Assembly (NCBI RefSeq): GCF_900176375.1
Contig: NZ_FWYF01000001.1
Location: forward strand, 1,684,449 to 1,748,448
Source of the DNA: Reichenbachiella faecimaris
Lineage (GTDB): Bacteria > Bacteroidota > Bacteroidia > Cytophagales > Cyclobacteriaceae
Direction of reading: 5' to 3'
DNA: 64,000 nucleotides
Positions 17,836-25,998 of the stretch are shown one piece after another (position 1 is the stretch's first letter; every line of letters begins with the position of its first letter). Position numbers and translations under genes: made by a program. Under the pieces are notes generated by a model. The model had not been told where the DNA came from and searched no databases. It saw nothing but the letters and a program-made list of their open reading frames with translations.

Positions 17836-18252
17836 ATGAAAACGACTAAAATAAACATCGAAACATTCGTGTCGTCAGCTGGCAAAAAAGTTTGGGACTG
17901 CTGGACCAAACCTGAGCACATTACCCAATGGAATTTTGCTAGTGACGACTGGCGCTGCCCAAGTGCTCAAAACGACCTGAGCGTTGGTGGGAAGTACAGT
18001 GCCCGAATGGAAGCCAAAGACGGAAGTTTTGGATTTGACTTTGAGGCTACTTATGACGAGGTCATAGACCAAAAGAAGATCGCTTATACCATGTCTGATG
18101 GCAGACAAGCCATTACGACCTTTGAAAGTACTGCTGGAGTCACTAAGATCCATACCGTGTTTGACGCAGAGAGCGAAAACCCTATAGACATGCAAAGAGA
18201 CGGCTGGCAAGCCATACTGAACAACTTCAAAAAGTACGTGGAGGGGTATTGA
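17836..18252 (+). CDS. SRPBCC / AHSA1-type protein
   Basis: This 138-residue START-like (Bet v1 fold) protein has the AHSA1/YndB pattern: KVWDCWTKPEHITQWNFASDDWRCPSA near the start, GFDFEATYDEV in the middle, and a terminal helix DMQRDGWQAILNNFKKYVE. The fold binds hydrophobic ligands. The CalC/YndB-like subgroup is commonly found beside VOC proteins. It belongs to the same plus-strand cluster, 55 bases after the first VOC gene. Confidence 0.85.
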   Translation: MKTTKINIETFVSSAGKKVWDCWTKPEHITQWNFASDDWRCPSAQNDLSVGGKYSARMEAKDGSFGFDFEATYDEVIDQKKIAYTMSDGRQAITTFESTAGVTKIHTVFDAESENPIDMQRDGWQAILNNFKKYVEGY

Positions 18253-18279
18253 TATTCCAATGATTCAAAATTTATACTG

Positions 18280-18768
18280 ATGAGCGTACTAAAAAATCAA
18301 AAAATCACTCCATTCTTATGGTTTGACAAAAACTCAGAAGAAGCCATTCACCTGTACACCTCCATTTTTCCCAATTCGGAAATCAAACAATTAAAAAAAT
18401 GGCCAGCAAATGGACCATATCCAGCTGAAACCATCCAAATGGCCACTTTTCTATTAGATGGTGTGCAGTTTCACGCCTTTGATGCGGGACCGCAGTTCAA
18501 ATTTAATGAGGCCATTTCACTGTTCGTAACTTGTCGCGACCAGCAGGAAGTAGACCACTATTGGGAGCGACTGACGGCAGATGGTGGTAGAGAATCCATG
18601 TGTGGATGGCTTAAAGACAAATTTGGGATTTCCTGGCAGATCGTTCCCGAGTTTTTAATAGAAAAACTATCCAAAGGTGATCCTACAAAAGTGAATCACA
18701 TGACGCAGGCACTTTATCAGATGAAAAAACTGATCGTTGCAGATCTGGAAAAGGCCTACAACAATTAA
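18280..18768 (+). CDS. VOC family protein, 3-demethylubiquinone-methyltransferase-like (PhnB)
   Basis: This 162-residue protein begins KITPFLWFDKNSEEAIHLYTSIFPNS and contains WERLTADGG and CGWLKDKFGISWQIVP. These are signatures of the PhnB-like VOC subgroup, historically misnamed 3-demethylubiquinone-9 3-methyltransferase. No methyltransferase motif is present. It follows the AHSA1 gene by 27 bases. Confidence 0.88.
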   Translation: MSVLKNQKITPFLWFDKNSEEAIHLYTSIFPNSEIKQLKKWPANGPYPAETIQMATFLLDGVQFHAFDAGPQFKFNEAISLFVTCRDQQEVDHYWERLTADGGRESMCGWLKDKFGISWQIVPEFLIEKLSKGDPTKVNHMTQALYQMKKLIVADLEKAYNN

Positions 18769-18808
18769 TTTCAATAGAAACATTAAAAACAATTATAATT
18801 TCAAAATT

Positions 18809-19249
18809 ATGTCAACAGTTAGCACGTATTTAAACTTCGAACGAAACACAGAAGAAGCGTTCAATTTTTACAAGTCCGTATTTGGCGGAGAATTTTTTGG
18901 TGATGGTATAATGCGCATGGGAGATGTACCATCGCAAGATGGCATGCCGCCATTGGCAGATGAGGATAAAAATCTTGTTATGCACGTGGAGTTGAAAATT
19001 CTTGGCGGCCATTCCCTAATGGGCACAGACGCACCTAAGAGCATGGGATTTGATCTGAACAAAGGAAACAACGTGCATATCAATCTTCAACCAGACACCC
19101 GTAAGGAAACCAAACAATTGTTTGATTCACTATCTAAAGACGGTCAGGTCACTATGGAACTAACGGATATGTTCTGGGGAGATTATTTTGGCAGTTGTAT
19201 AGATCAGTTTGGTATAAATTGGATGTTTAACTGTAGTGAAAAGGCATAA
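18809..19249 (+). CDS. VOC family protein
   Basis: This 146-residue VOC protein starts at the ATG at 18809 (MSTVSTYLNFERNTEEAF); the longer reading into the upstream gene is not conserved-looking. The C-terminal strand DYFGSCIDQFGINWMFNC parallels its two neighbours. The YLNFERNTEEAFNFYKSVFGGEF region is typical. It is the third VOC paralogue in 1.9 kb. Confidence 0.87.
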   Translation: MSTVSTYLNFERNTEEAFNFYKSVFGGEFFGDGIMRMGDVPSQDGMPPLADEDKNLVMHVELKILGGHSLMGTDAPKSMGFDLNKGNNVHINLQPDTRKETKQLFDSLSKDGQVTMELTDMFWGDYFGSCIDQFGINWMFNCSEKA

Positions 19250-19250
19250 A

Positions 19251-19508
19251 ATGCAATCAAGAGCAAAAACTACTGTGATGCTGAGTCAAAATGTTTCAGT
19301 AGAAGTATTTGCTACAAACCTCACTAATATATCAGAAGCAGCTTGCCTTAAAGACACGCTGCTTCAACATTATCCTGAATGGAACATCCATTTCGACCTT
19401 GACGATTGCGACCACATACTCAGAATAGAAGGAGCTGATATCGATAGTGGAGAAGTCATCAGACTTTCGAAGCACAAGGGTTATCAGGTTTCAGCACTAC
19501 CTGACTGA
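19251..19508 (+). CDS. small ferredoxin-like-fold protein (HMA-like, no metal motif)
   Basis: This 85-residue protein starts at the ATG one base after the preceding stop; an in-frame GTG at 19236 would overlap the VOC gene. The predicted beta-alpha-beta-beta-alpha-beta order (VEVFATNL, helix, WNIHFDLDDCDHILRIEG, helix, YQVSAL) resembles HMA-like small proteins of Bacteroidota. It lacks the CxxC metal ligands. Function is unknown. It is the last gene of the cluster and converges on cytidine deaminase. Confidence 0.7.
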   Translation: MQSRAKTTVMLSQNVSVEVFATNLTNISEAACLKDTLLQHYPEWNIHFDLDDCDHILRIEGADIDSGEVIRLSKHKGYQVSALPD

Positions 19509-19523
19509 AGCTGTTTGCAAACC

Positions 19524-20012
19524 TCACGCTCCCTTCAAACTCTTTGAATCAAATCCAAAAGGCAACAAGTCTCCCACTGTGGTTTTTAGAATTTCATTAT
19601 TGGGACGAACAAAAAGGAGCTGAATAGGCTCGTCTTGTTTACTTTCATATTCCATCATGGCCTGTCGGCAGTTGCCACAAGAAGAAGCCATCACAAAATC
19701 ACGTGCATCTTTAGGTTTGGCAGCTATAGCTATCATTTTCACTTGCTCACTTGGGTAATTCGCCCCTGCACTAAAGATAGCTACGCGTTCTGCACAGAGA
19801 CCAGATGGATAAGCCGCATTTTCCTGATTACTTCCTTTGACTACCTCACCATTGTTCAACAAAACGGCCGCTCCCACATGAAAATTTGAGTAAGGTGCGT
19901 ATGCATTCTCAACGGCAGAAATTGCATGATCAACCAAACTCTTTTCAACGGTACTCAACTCCGAAATATCGAATAATTCTGCTTCTACCTGCTGGGTTAT
20001 TTTTTTTGCCAT
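19524..20012 (-). CDS. cdd: cytidine deaminase
   Basis: The zinc hydrolase of pyrimidine salvage converts cytidine to uridine. It has 162 residues, with the catalytic NQENAAYPSGLCAERVAIFSAG (Glu general base in CAE) and the second zinc motif SSCGNCRQAM. The N-terminal extension of about 25 residues (VEAELFDISELSTVEKSL) is usual for Bacteroidota Cdd. Length indicates the tetrameric one-zinc-per-subunit class. Confidence 0.95.
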   Translation of the reverse strand: MAKKITQQVEAELFDISELSTVEKSLVDHAISAVENAYAPYSNFHVGAAVLLNNGEVVKGSNQENAAYPSGLCAERVAIFSAGANYPSEQVKMIAIAAKPKDARDFVMASSCGNCRQAMMEYESKQDEPIQLLFVRPNNEILKTTVGDLLPFGFDSKSLKGA

Positions 20013-20181
20013 GGTTGGAAATCTAGGTTTAAATGCACTAAAGCATGATGGACAATTTAATACTTATTTTTTTAACTAAATGTTTTGTTAGTCGCCTTGA
20101 AAATGGAATAATTTGCTTCTTTTTTGAGCCAATCGGGCATCAAAAAAACAGCATGAATACCCAAAACATAATACACTTATA

Positions 20182-21516
20182 ATGAAAAAAGTACTTGTAC
20201 TTGGCGCGGGAAGGTCTTCCTCGACATTGATAGAATTTTTGCTAGATCACGCAGAAGCCAATGACTGGAAAGTGGTCGTAGGAGATTTGGATGAGGCGCT
20301 CGCCAAGGAAAAAATAAATGGTAACACAAGAGGCGAAGCCATGGCTTTCGACATCTTCAATGAGGCCCACCAGCAAAAACTGACTGACGGATTTGATCTG
20401 GTCATCTCTATGATGCCAGCCTCTTTCCATATACACGTAGCCAAAATCTGTGCTGCCCATGGCATCAATATGCTCACGGCTTCTTATGTGACTGATGAGA
20501 TCAAAGGACTCCATGATGAATTTGAGAAAAACAATGCTGGCTTGATCATGGAAATGGGGCTGGATCCTGGCATAGATCACATGTCTGCCATGAAAGTGCT
20601 GGATAGAATCAGGGATGCTGGGCATGTGCTCCGAGCTTTTGAAACTTTTACTGGCGGACTATTGGCGCCAAGTACTGATGACAATCCTTGGAAATACAAG
20701 TTCACCTGGAACCCAAGAAATGTGGTGCTAGCTGGTCAAGGCTATACCAAATTCATTCAGGAGGGGCGATTCAAATATATACCTTACCAAAAGCTATTCA
20801 GAAGAACTGAGGTCATTCATATTCCTGAATACGGGTACTTTGAAGGATATGCGAATAGAGATTCTTTGAAATATCTTGATGCATATAAACTTCAGGGCAT
20901 CAAAACGCTTTACAGAGGAACTTTACGGCAGGTGGGCTACTGCAAAGCCTGGGATGTATTTGTGCAGTTGGGCGCAACAGACGATACCTATCAGCTGCAC
21001 GACGTGGATAAAATGACTCATAGACAATTTATCAATTCATTTTTATCTTTCAACCCAGACGATTCTATTGAATTGAAGCTTGCTCATTATCTAAACCTCG
21101 ATTTGGAGTCTGATGAAATGTACAAGCTCAAGTGGCTGGGTCTATTCGAGGATGAACTAGTGGGACTGGACAAAGGAACTCCAGCACAAATACTAGAACA
21201 CATTCTGAAAAAGAAATGGACCATGAACCCTGACGAGAAGGACATGATCGTGATGTGGCATAAATTCGAATATTATAAGGGAGAAGAGTTGAAACAAATT
21301 CAATCCTATATGGCGATTGAGGGCGAAAATTCTGTTCATACGGCCATGTCAAAGACTGTAGGTTTGCCACTAGCTGTTTCTGCTCAACTCATTCTACAAG
21401 GAAAAATGAGTCCAAAGGGTGTCCACATTCCTACAGATAAGGACATTTACGAGCCTGTTTTGAGCGAATTAGAATCTCATGGTATAACATTTAAAGAGTG
21501 TGAGATTGCCAATTAA
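20182..21516 (+). CDS. saccharopine dehydrogenase family protein (LYS9-type)
   Basis: This 444-residue NAD(P)-dependent enzyme has a Rossmann start, MKKVLVLGAGRSSSTLIEFLL, and the saccharopine-dehydrogenase signature IMEMGLDPGIDHMSAMKVLD. TFTGGLLAPSTDDNPWKYKFTW and a C-terminal closing Rossmann element follow. It resembles the L-glutamate-forming (LYS9-type) enzyme that makes 2-aminoadipate semialdehyde from saccharopine in lysine catabolism. The partner lysine-ketoglutarate reductase is not in the window. The DUF1338 gene at 30.9 kb could act further down the same route. Confidence 0.9.
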   Translation: MKKVLVLGAGRSSSTLIEFLLDHAEANDWKVVVGDLDEALAKEKINGNTRGEAMAFDIFNEAHQQKLTDGFDLVISMMPASFHIHVAKICAAHGINMLTASYVTDEIKGLHDEFEKNNAGLIMEMGLDPGIDHMSAMKVLDRIRDAGHVLRAFETFTGGLLAPSTDDNPWKYKFTWNPRNVVLAGQGYTKFIQEGRFKYIPYQKLFRRTEVIHIPEYGYFEGYANRDSLKYLDAYKLQGIKTLYRGTLRQVGYCKAWDVFVQLGATDDTYQLHDVDKMTHRQFINSFLSFNPDDSIELKLAHYLNLDLESDEMYKLKWLGLFEDELVGLDKGTPAQILEHILKKKWTMNPDEKDMIVMWHKFEYYKGEELKQIQSYMAIEGENSVHTAMSKTVGLPLAVSAQLILQGKMSPKGVHIPTDKDIYEPVLSELESHGITFKECEIAN

Positions 21517-21521
21517 TTCTA

Positions 21522-21577
21522 GATTTAAGATTCAAAATTCAATCACCAATACAGTGGCTCATATTGAATCTTAAATC
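21522..21577. repeat. inverted repeat upstream of yebC
   Basis: Perfect 14-base arms, GATTTAAGATTCAA (21522-21535) and TTGAATCTTAAATC (21564-21577), are separated by 28 bases. They lie just after the saccharopine dehydrogenase stop and abut the yebC promoter. This may be a terminator-like stem-loop or an operator; no U tract follows. Confidence 0.7.
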
Positions 21578-21593
21578 CTGATTCCTATATTTG
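21564..21593 (+). promoter_or_regulatory. probable yebC promoter
   Basis: TTG (21564-21566), 19 bases, then TATATTTG (21586-21593) fits the Bacteroidota -33/-7 pattern. The ATG of yebC is 20 bases downstream. The -33 element overlaps the right arm of the inverted repeat. Confidence 0.55.
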
Positions 21594-21613
21594 TAACCAT
21601 AAAAAAATTAGAA

Positions 21614-22327
21614 ATGGGAAGAGCATTTGAATTTAGAAAAGCACGTAAAATGAAACGCTGGGGGGCGATGTCAAGGACATTTACTCGCATTGGAAAGGAT
21701 ATAGTAATAGCAGTGAAAGCTGGTGGCCCTGATCCAAATACCAACTCGCGTTTGCGTGCCGTGATGCAAAATGCCAAGGCAGCCAATATGCCAAAGGACA
21801 ACATCGAGCGAGCGATCAAACGCGCATCTGACAAGGCCCAAGGCGATTTTAAAGAAACGCTTTTTGAAGGCTATGCTCCTCATGGTATTGCTGTCCTTGT
21901 TGAGACAGCTACGGACAACAACAACAGAACTGTGGCCAATGTCAGAAGCTATTTCACAAAGTGTGATGGCAATTTAGGCACTTCAGGCTCTGTAGAATTC
22001 ATGTTTGAGCACCAATGCAACTTTCGACTGAACAAAGAAACATTTGACCTAGATGCAGAAGAACTTGAACTTGAGCTCATAGATTTTGGCGCAGAAGAAG
22101 TATTTGATGACGAAGACGGCATGATGGTCTATGGCGGATTCGCAGACTTTGGATCACTTCAGAAGTACTTTGAGGAAAATAATATCGAAATATTATCCTC
22201 CGGTTTTGAAAGAATTCCAACAACGACAAAAGAATTATCTGAAGCTGAGCAGGAGGATGTAAACAAATTACTAGAAAAATTAGAAGAGGATGACGACGTG
22301 CAAAACGTCTTCCATACCATGGCTTAA
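21614..22327 (+). CDS. yebC: YebC/PmpR family regulator
   Basis: This 237-residue TACO1/YebC family protein has GRAFEFRKARKMKRWGAMSRTFTRIGKDI at the start, then DPNTNSRLRAVMQNAKAANMPKDNIERAI, YEGYAPHG-type and NNRTVANVR motifs. Family members bind DNA as regulators, and recent work links YebC to translation of difficult peptide stretches. Here the first residues read MGRAFEFRKARK rather than the common MAGHSKW, which is the usual Bacteroidota form. It converges on the PAS kinase gene with one base between stops. Confidence 0.95.
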   Translation: MGRAFEFRKARKMKRWGAMSRTFTRIGKDIVIAVKAGGPDPNTNSRLRAVMQNAKAANMPKDNIERAIKRASDKAQGDFKETLFEGYAPHGIAVLVETATDNNNRTVANVRSYFTKCDGNLGTSGSVEFMFEHQCNFRLNKETFDLDAEELELELIDFGAEEVFDDEDGMMVYGGFADFGSLQKYFEENNIEILSSGFERIPTTTKELSEAEQEDVNKLLEKLEEDDDVQNVFHTMA

Positions 22328-22328
22328 A

Positions 22329-23765
22329 TCATGGCCCAGTGGGGAGGGTGAATTCAAAAATGGAACCTTTACCCTCTTCACTTTTTATATTCAATTGGCC
22401 TTTATTTAGCTTTACAAACTCCTTGGTGAGCACCAGCCCTAGTCCTGTACCCTTTTCATGCTTGGTTCCCAAAGTAGATTTTATTGAGTTCTTTTGGAGT
22501 AATGATTCGATTTGCTCCTTTGACATTCCAATACCAGTATCTTTAATCTGAACGGTTATTAATTCGTCATTAGGAATGGCATCAAAACAAATAGCACCAC
22601 CTTCACTGGTGTATTTAATGGCATTGTTAAAAAGATTAGCAATCACACTACTAAACGTAGATTTATCAGCGACCACAAATAGGTCTTCCTTGATGTCAAC
22701 TTTTACTTTCAACCTTTTCAAATTTGCATTGATCAGATAGGCTTCCATAGCGGAATGAACCAGACCCTTAAGCTGATGTCTCTCAGGTTTGAGCTCTATG
22801 ATTCCTTGCTGGGAAAGCGCCCAGTTGAGTAAATTATCCAATAATCGATAAACACCAGCCGAAGAATTAGCCAACAGGTTCAATGCATTTTGATGAATTT
22901 CGATATCTCCTTTTTGCTTTTTTAAGAGCTTAGTCAACTGGTAGATATTTGAAATAGGGCCGCGAAGATCATGAGCAATGACCGAAAAGAGCTTATCTCT
23001 GGATGACAGTGCATTTTTCAAATCCACTTCTGAGGTCTTTATGGCAGTAATGTCTCTGGTAAAGCAAGCGACCCCAACAATTTCACCCTCTACGAGTACT
23101 GGGTTATATGAAATAGAGATGTGTACTGGTGGCTCTTCAAAATCATGCGTTTCTACTATTTCAAACTTCTCCCCTGCCAATGAACGATCATATCTATCTT
23201 TCCAAATTGTGCGATGAGGTTCTGGTAAGTAATCAATGATAACCTCTCCCAAATGAAGATCACAGCGAAACACCCGATCAAATTCACGTTTAAAAACCGA
23301 ATTCATAGTCACCAAAGCATATTTGTCACTGACTGACCATATACTGTCCGTGGTATTTTCTATCTGAGCATGTAGATTGGCTTCACTCTGTTCGAGCCTG
23401 AGTTCTGCTCTCTTGCCAACAGAAATATCCTTGGATGAGCAAGCTACGCTGATTACGTTTCCATTCTCACGGATGGGATTAAAACTGACCTCTACATACT
23501 CAGGGACGCCTTCTATTTCGAAATGATCAACAATCGTAAACTGTTTGCCAGCAAGTGCCCGTTGATATCTTTCTTTCCAAACTGAAAATAGTGGTTCTGG
23601 CACATCATCAAGAACATACGACCCTATGGTCAATCTCCGACCAAAGGCCTTGAGATAATCCTCGCTCATGTTCGAGTTCACACAAGTGCAGATCAATTCT
23701 GTATCGTAAGACCAGAGCCGATCATTGGTGTGCTCTAGCTGTGCGATTAAGTCTTTTTGCTTCAT
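22329..23765 (-). CDS. PAS-PAS sensor histidine kinase
   Basis: This 478-residue soluble kinase has no membrane segment. Two tandem PAS domains (about residues 5-120 and 130-245) share the repeated layout NDRLWSYD...CTCVNS / DSIWSVSDKYALVTMNS and each ends in a PAC-like segment. HisKA follows with FSVIAHDLRGPISNIYQL, then HATPase_c with the N box NLFNNAIKYTSEG, DTGIGMS and GTGLGLVLTKEFV. The two PAS units look like an internal duplication. No response regulator is adjacent, so the partner is elsewhere. Confidence 0.92.
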   Translation of the reverse strand: MKQKDLIAQLEHTNDRLWSYDTELICTCVNSNMSEDYLKAFGRRLTIGSYVLDDVPEPLFSVWKERYQRALAGKQFTIVDHFEIEGVPEYVEVSFNPIRENGNVISVACSSKDISVGKRAELRLEQSEANLHAQIENTTDSIWSVSDKYALVTMNSVFKREFDRVFRCDLHLGEVIIDYLPEPHRTIWKDRYDRSLAGEKFEIVETHDFEEPPVHISISYNPVLVEGEIVGVACFTRDITAIKTSEVDLKNALSSRDKLFSVIAHDLRGPISNIYQLTKLLKKQKGDIEIHQNALNLLANSSAGVYRLLDNLLNWALSQQGIIELKPERHQLKGLVHSAMEAYLINANLKRLKVKVDIKEDLFVVADKSTFSSVIANLFNNAIKYTSEGGAICFDAIPNDELITVQIKDTGIGMSKEQIESLLQKNSIKSTLGTKHEKGTGLGLVLTKEFVKLNKGQLNIKSEEGKGSIFEFTLPTGP

Positions 23766-23874
23766 TGACTTTCTATTCTATATAGAATATAGTCATTTTT
23801 GCAAATAATCAACTAGTATGCGCCATAAGAGCACAAAAATTGGTCAACTAACGATAGATTAGTCAACCAATTGA

Positions 23875-24333
23875 TCAGGCGAACTGGCCTATTTTGTATG
23901 CTCCCGCTTTCGTTTTGAAGGCCTTCATGAATCGATTCCATCCATTTATTCTGACAATGGCCAATGTCCAAGCTGCTATTTGATCTGGATCAAAATACTT
24001 TCTCATTGAGGCATAAATATCCTCTCCTATATCATTATTGGAAAGTAAGGTGACTGCCTCCGCAAACTGAAGTACTACACACTCCACTTCAGAGAATAAT
24101 TCAGTTTCTTTCCAGGCAGATACCATACTGAGCCTAACAGTTGACTCGCCTGATTCCACGGCTTCCTTGAAATGCATATCTAAACAAAAAGCACAGCTAT
24201 TGATTTGAGACACCCTATATTCTACAAGCATTTGCAATTGCTTATCCAGTCCTGAATGGTCTAGATATTCTCCCATCTGATACAAGCCATTGTACAGACC
24301 TTCTGGAATGTTTTGAAAGCTAATTCGTTCCAT
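23875..24333 (-). CDS. carboxymuconolactone decarboxylase / AhpD-like protein
   Basis: This 152-residue all-helical protein has the AhpD-type redox motif SQINSCAFCLDMHFKEAV (CxxC plus His), typical of alkylhydroperoxidase-like members that reduce peroxides through the cysteine pair. It is monocistronic. A symmetric AGTGAT-N10-ATCACT site lies 16-37 bases upstream, next to the Crp-family gene, so regulation by that protein is plausible. Confidence 0.88.
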   Translation of the reverse strand: MERISFQNIPEGLYNGLYQMGEYLDHSGLDKQLQMLVEYRVSQINSCAFCLDMHFKEAVESGESTVRLSMVSAWKETELFSEVECVVLQFAEAVTLLSNNDIGEDIYASMRKYFDPDQIAAWTLAIVRINGWNRFMKAFKTKAGAYKIGQFA

Positions 24334-24348
24334 TTTTAATTGATTTAA

Positions 24349-24370
24349 AGTGATTAATTATTTGATCACT
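24349..24370. promoter_or_regulatory. Crp/Fnr-like palindrome upstream of the AhpD gene
   Basis: AGTGAT (24349-24354), ten bases, then ATCACT (24365-24370) is a perfect six-base inverted repeat with Crp-family spacing (GTGAT/ATCAC half sites). It sits between the Crp-family gene and the AhpD start codon. Confidence 0.5.
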
Positions 24371-24410
24371 CAAATCTCCGAGAGTATATGGGAAATTTTC
24401 TTAATGTAGA

Positions 24411-24992
24411 TTAAGAACCATTTTCAATTTTTCTTTTTCTGATTTTGCTTAGAAATTCGGGTGTGAATCCGAGATAAGACGCGAGCATATATTGGGGTAC
24501 ACGTTGAACAAAATCAGGATTGCTTCTATTGAAATGGTCATATATTTCTTCCCCAGACATATTGAACATATACTGGATACGTCTCTGATCTGCTATATGT
24601 CTTTTTTCCAGAATCACACGAAAGTAGGTATTGAGTCCGGCTGAAGTAGCAACTACATGATCAAAATCTGATCTACTCAAGCGCAGCACCTCACACTGCT
24701 CCAATGCCTGAATATTCAGATGAGAAATATCTTCATTTACAAAACTGTCGTAGTCGGTCATCCACCAATCCTCAATTCCAAAATTGACAATCTGCTCTCC
24801 CCCTTTATTATTCATAAAGTAGGAACGCATACATCCAGAAAGGATGAAATACTTGAAATGACACCTATGCCCCGCAGTCAATAGATGATCCTTTTTGTCA
24901 TACACTTTTTTGGATGTGACACTTTCTATCAGTTTCAAGTCCGAATCAGAAACCTGACTGAATTTTTTGATGTGTTCAAAAAGTTTTTGCAT
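24411..24992 (-). CDS. Crp/Fnr family transcriptional regulator
   Basis: This 193-residue protein starts at the ATG at 24992, two bases after the upstream stop; a start at 25034 would overlap the PP-loop gene. The cyclic-nucleotide-binding-like beta barrel (LIESVTSKKVYDKKDHLLTAGHRCHFKYFILSG is split over strands) is followed by a dimer helix and a C-terminal HTH (YMLASYLGFTPEFLSKIRKRK). It lacks the Fnr cysteines and resembles the common Bacteroidota Crp-like sensors. Translationally coupled to the PP-loop enzyme gene. Confidence 0.92.
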   Translation of the reverse strand: MQKLFEHIKKFSQVSDSDLKLIESVTSKKVYDKKDHLLTAGHRCHFKYFILSGCMRSYFMNNKGGEQIVNFGIEDWWMTDYDSFVNEDISHLNIQALEQCEVLRLSRSDFDHVVATSAGLNTYFRVILEKRHIADQRRIQYMFNMSGEEIYDHFNRSNPDFVQRVPQYMLASYLGFTPEFLSKIRKRKIENGS

Positions 24993-24994
24993 TA

Positions 24995-25624
24995 CTATCC
25001 GATAATTTGGGCCATTTCCAGGCACGTAGTACAACTACCACAGGATTTGGAAACCTCATGCTCATAGTTAGGCCTTCTGCACCACCATGTCGATTGACTG
25101 ACTTCTTCTGGAAGAAAATTCCATATTTCTTTTTTGGTGTAATCCACAACAGGAAAAATGTATTCAGCAGGCCTATGGTTTTCAAGACTCAGCGAAGATT
25201 TAAAAATGGCTTGTGCTCTCTGCATTCTCAACTTAAAATTCTCCCCCCCACTTTCCACATCAGTTTTTGTTCTGCCCATGGCCACGTATTGTACATCTGG
25301 TCGTGCTGCACAAATCTGAGAAGCCGTAAATGCACAAACATCCATATCCATAGGAAACCTCATAGATTGAAGTGGTGCAAATCCTCTGGTATCAAATATA
25401 CTTTGAGTGAAAAGGAATTGAGATTTGCCTTGTCGCTTATAATAGTTAAGGATTTTTTTTACTGCATCCAATTCTGCCAATGCTCGATTCTCCCTATTCC
25501 ATATATGAATATGATGCACAATGAGTGAAAAGGATTGATATTTCTCATTGGTCTGAAGTTCATGCAGTACGCCAGCAGAATCTACTCCTCCCGAAAACAT
25601 GCATAAAATAGTAGGTTTGGACAC
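24995..25624 (-). CDS. PP-loop ATPase, QueC-like
   Basis: This 209-residue N-type ATP pyrophosphatase starts at GTG. The PP-loop motif FSGGVDSAG is at residues 10-18. The C-terminus holds a zinc-like cysteine cluster, STWWC...KSCGSCTTCLEM, equivalent to the C-x(n)-CGxCxxC of QueC, which makes 7-cyano-7-deazaguanine. Divergence elsewhere (GRTKTDVESGGENFKLRMQRA) and the absence of queD, queE or queF nearby argue for a QueC-like paralogue rather than queuosine synthesis. It sits two bases upstream of the Crp-family gene. Confidence 0.8.
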   Translation of the reverse strand: MSKPTILCMFSGGVDSAGVLHELQTNEKYQSFSLIVHHIHIWNRENRALAELDAVKKILNYYKRQGKSQFLFTQSIFDTRGFAPLQSMRFPMDMDVCAFTASQICAARPDVQYVAMGRTKTDVESGGENFKLRMQRAQAIFKSSLSLENHRPAEYIFPVVDYTKKEIWNFLPEEVSQSTWWCRRPNYEHEVSKSCGSCTTCLEMAQIIG

Positions 25625-25675
25625 AAGGAATTTGTTTCGTTTTTATCCCAACCAATTTAACAATTTTAGCTTTGA

Positions 25676-25996
25676 TTATACAAACAGCACATCTTTTACC
25701 ACAGGCTTACCAAATTCCTTTTCCAGGAGTTCTAGCACTTTGTATCGAGACTGATTGAGTTCATGCTTGAGTGGTGCCGAATTGAGGGTAACGATCAAAA
25801 TATTGTTTCTTACTTCCAGCTTAGATGTGCGATTGGCTATGGCCTTTCCCATGATCTTGTTCCAGGTAGCCAATAAGGTGGTCTGGTCAAATTTTTTGCT
25901 CAGATTATAAGATTTAAGCATAGCATCAATCACATCCTTGACTGTGGCTGTGTTTTGATTCCTAATACTGGCAGCATGCGGCTTCCTTTTGGCCAT
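25676..25996 (-). CDS. DUF721 family protein (DciA-like)
   Basis: This 106-residue protein starts at the ATG at 25996. The DUF721 pattern is visible: TVKDVIDAMLKSYNLSKKFDQTTLLATWNKIMGKAIANRTSKLEVRNN is spread over the N-terminal half, with VTLNSAPLKHELNQSRYKVLELL after it. DciA-related DUF721 proteins help load the replicative helicase DnaB in bacteria without DnaC. The short Bacteroidota form keeps only the KH-like core. It follows the MtfA-like gene with a two-base gap. Confidence 0.88.
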   Translation of the reverse strand: MAKRKPHAASIRNQNTATVKDVIDAMLKSYNLSKKFDQTTLLATWNKIMGKAIANRTSKLEVRNNILIVTLNSAPLKHELNQSRYKVLELLEKEFGKPVVKDVLFV

Positions 25997-25998
25997 AC

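Noticed and set aside
22329-23765. PAS kinase as partner of YebC
   Set aside because: The genes converge with separate promoters. Adjacency alone does not support a functional link.
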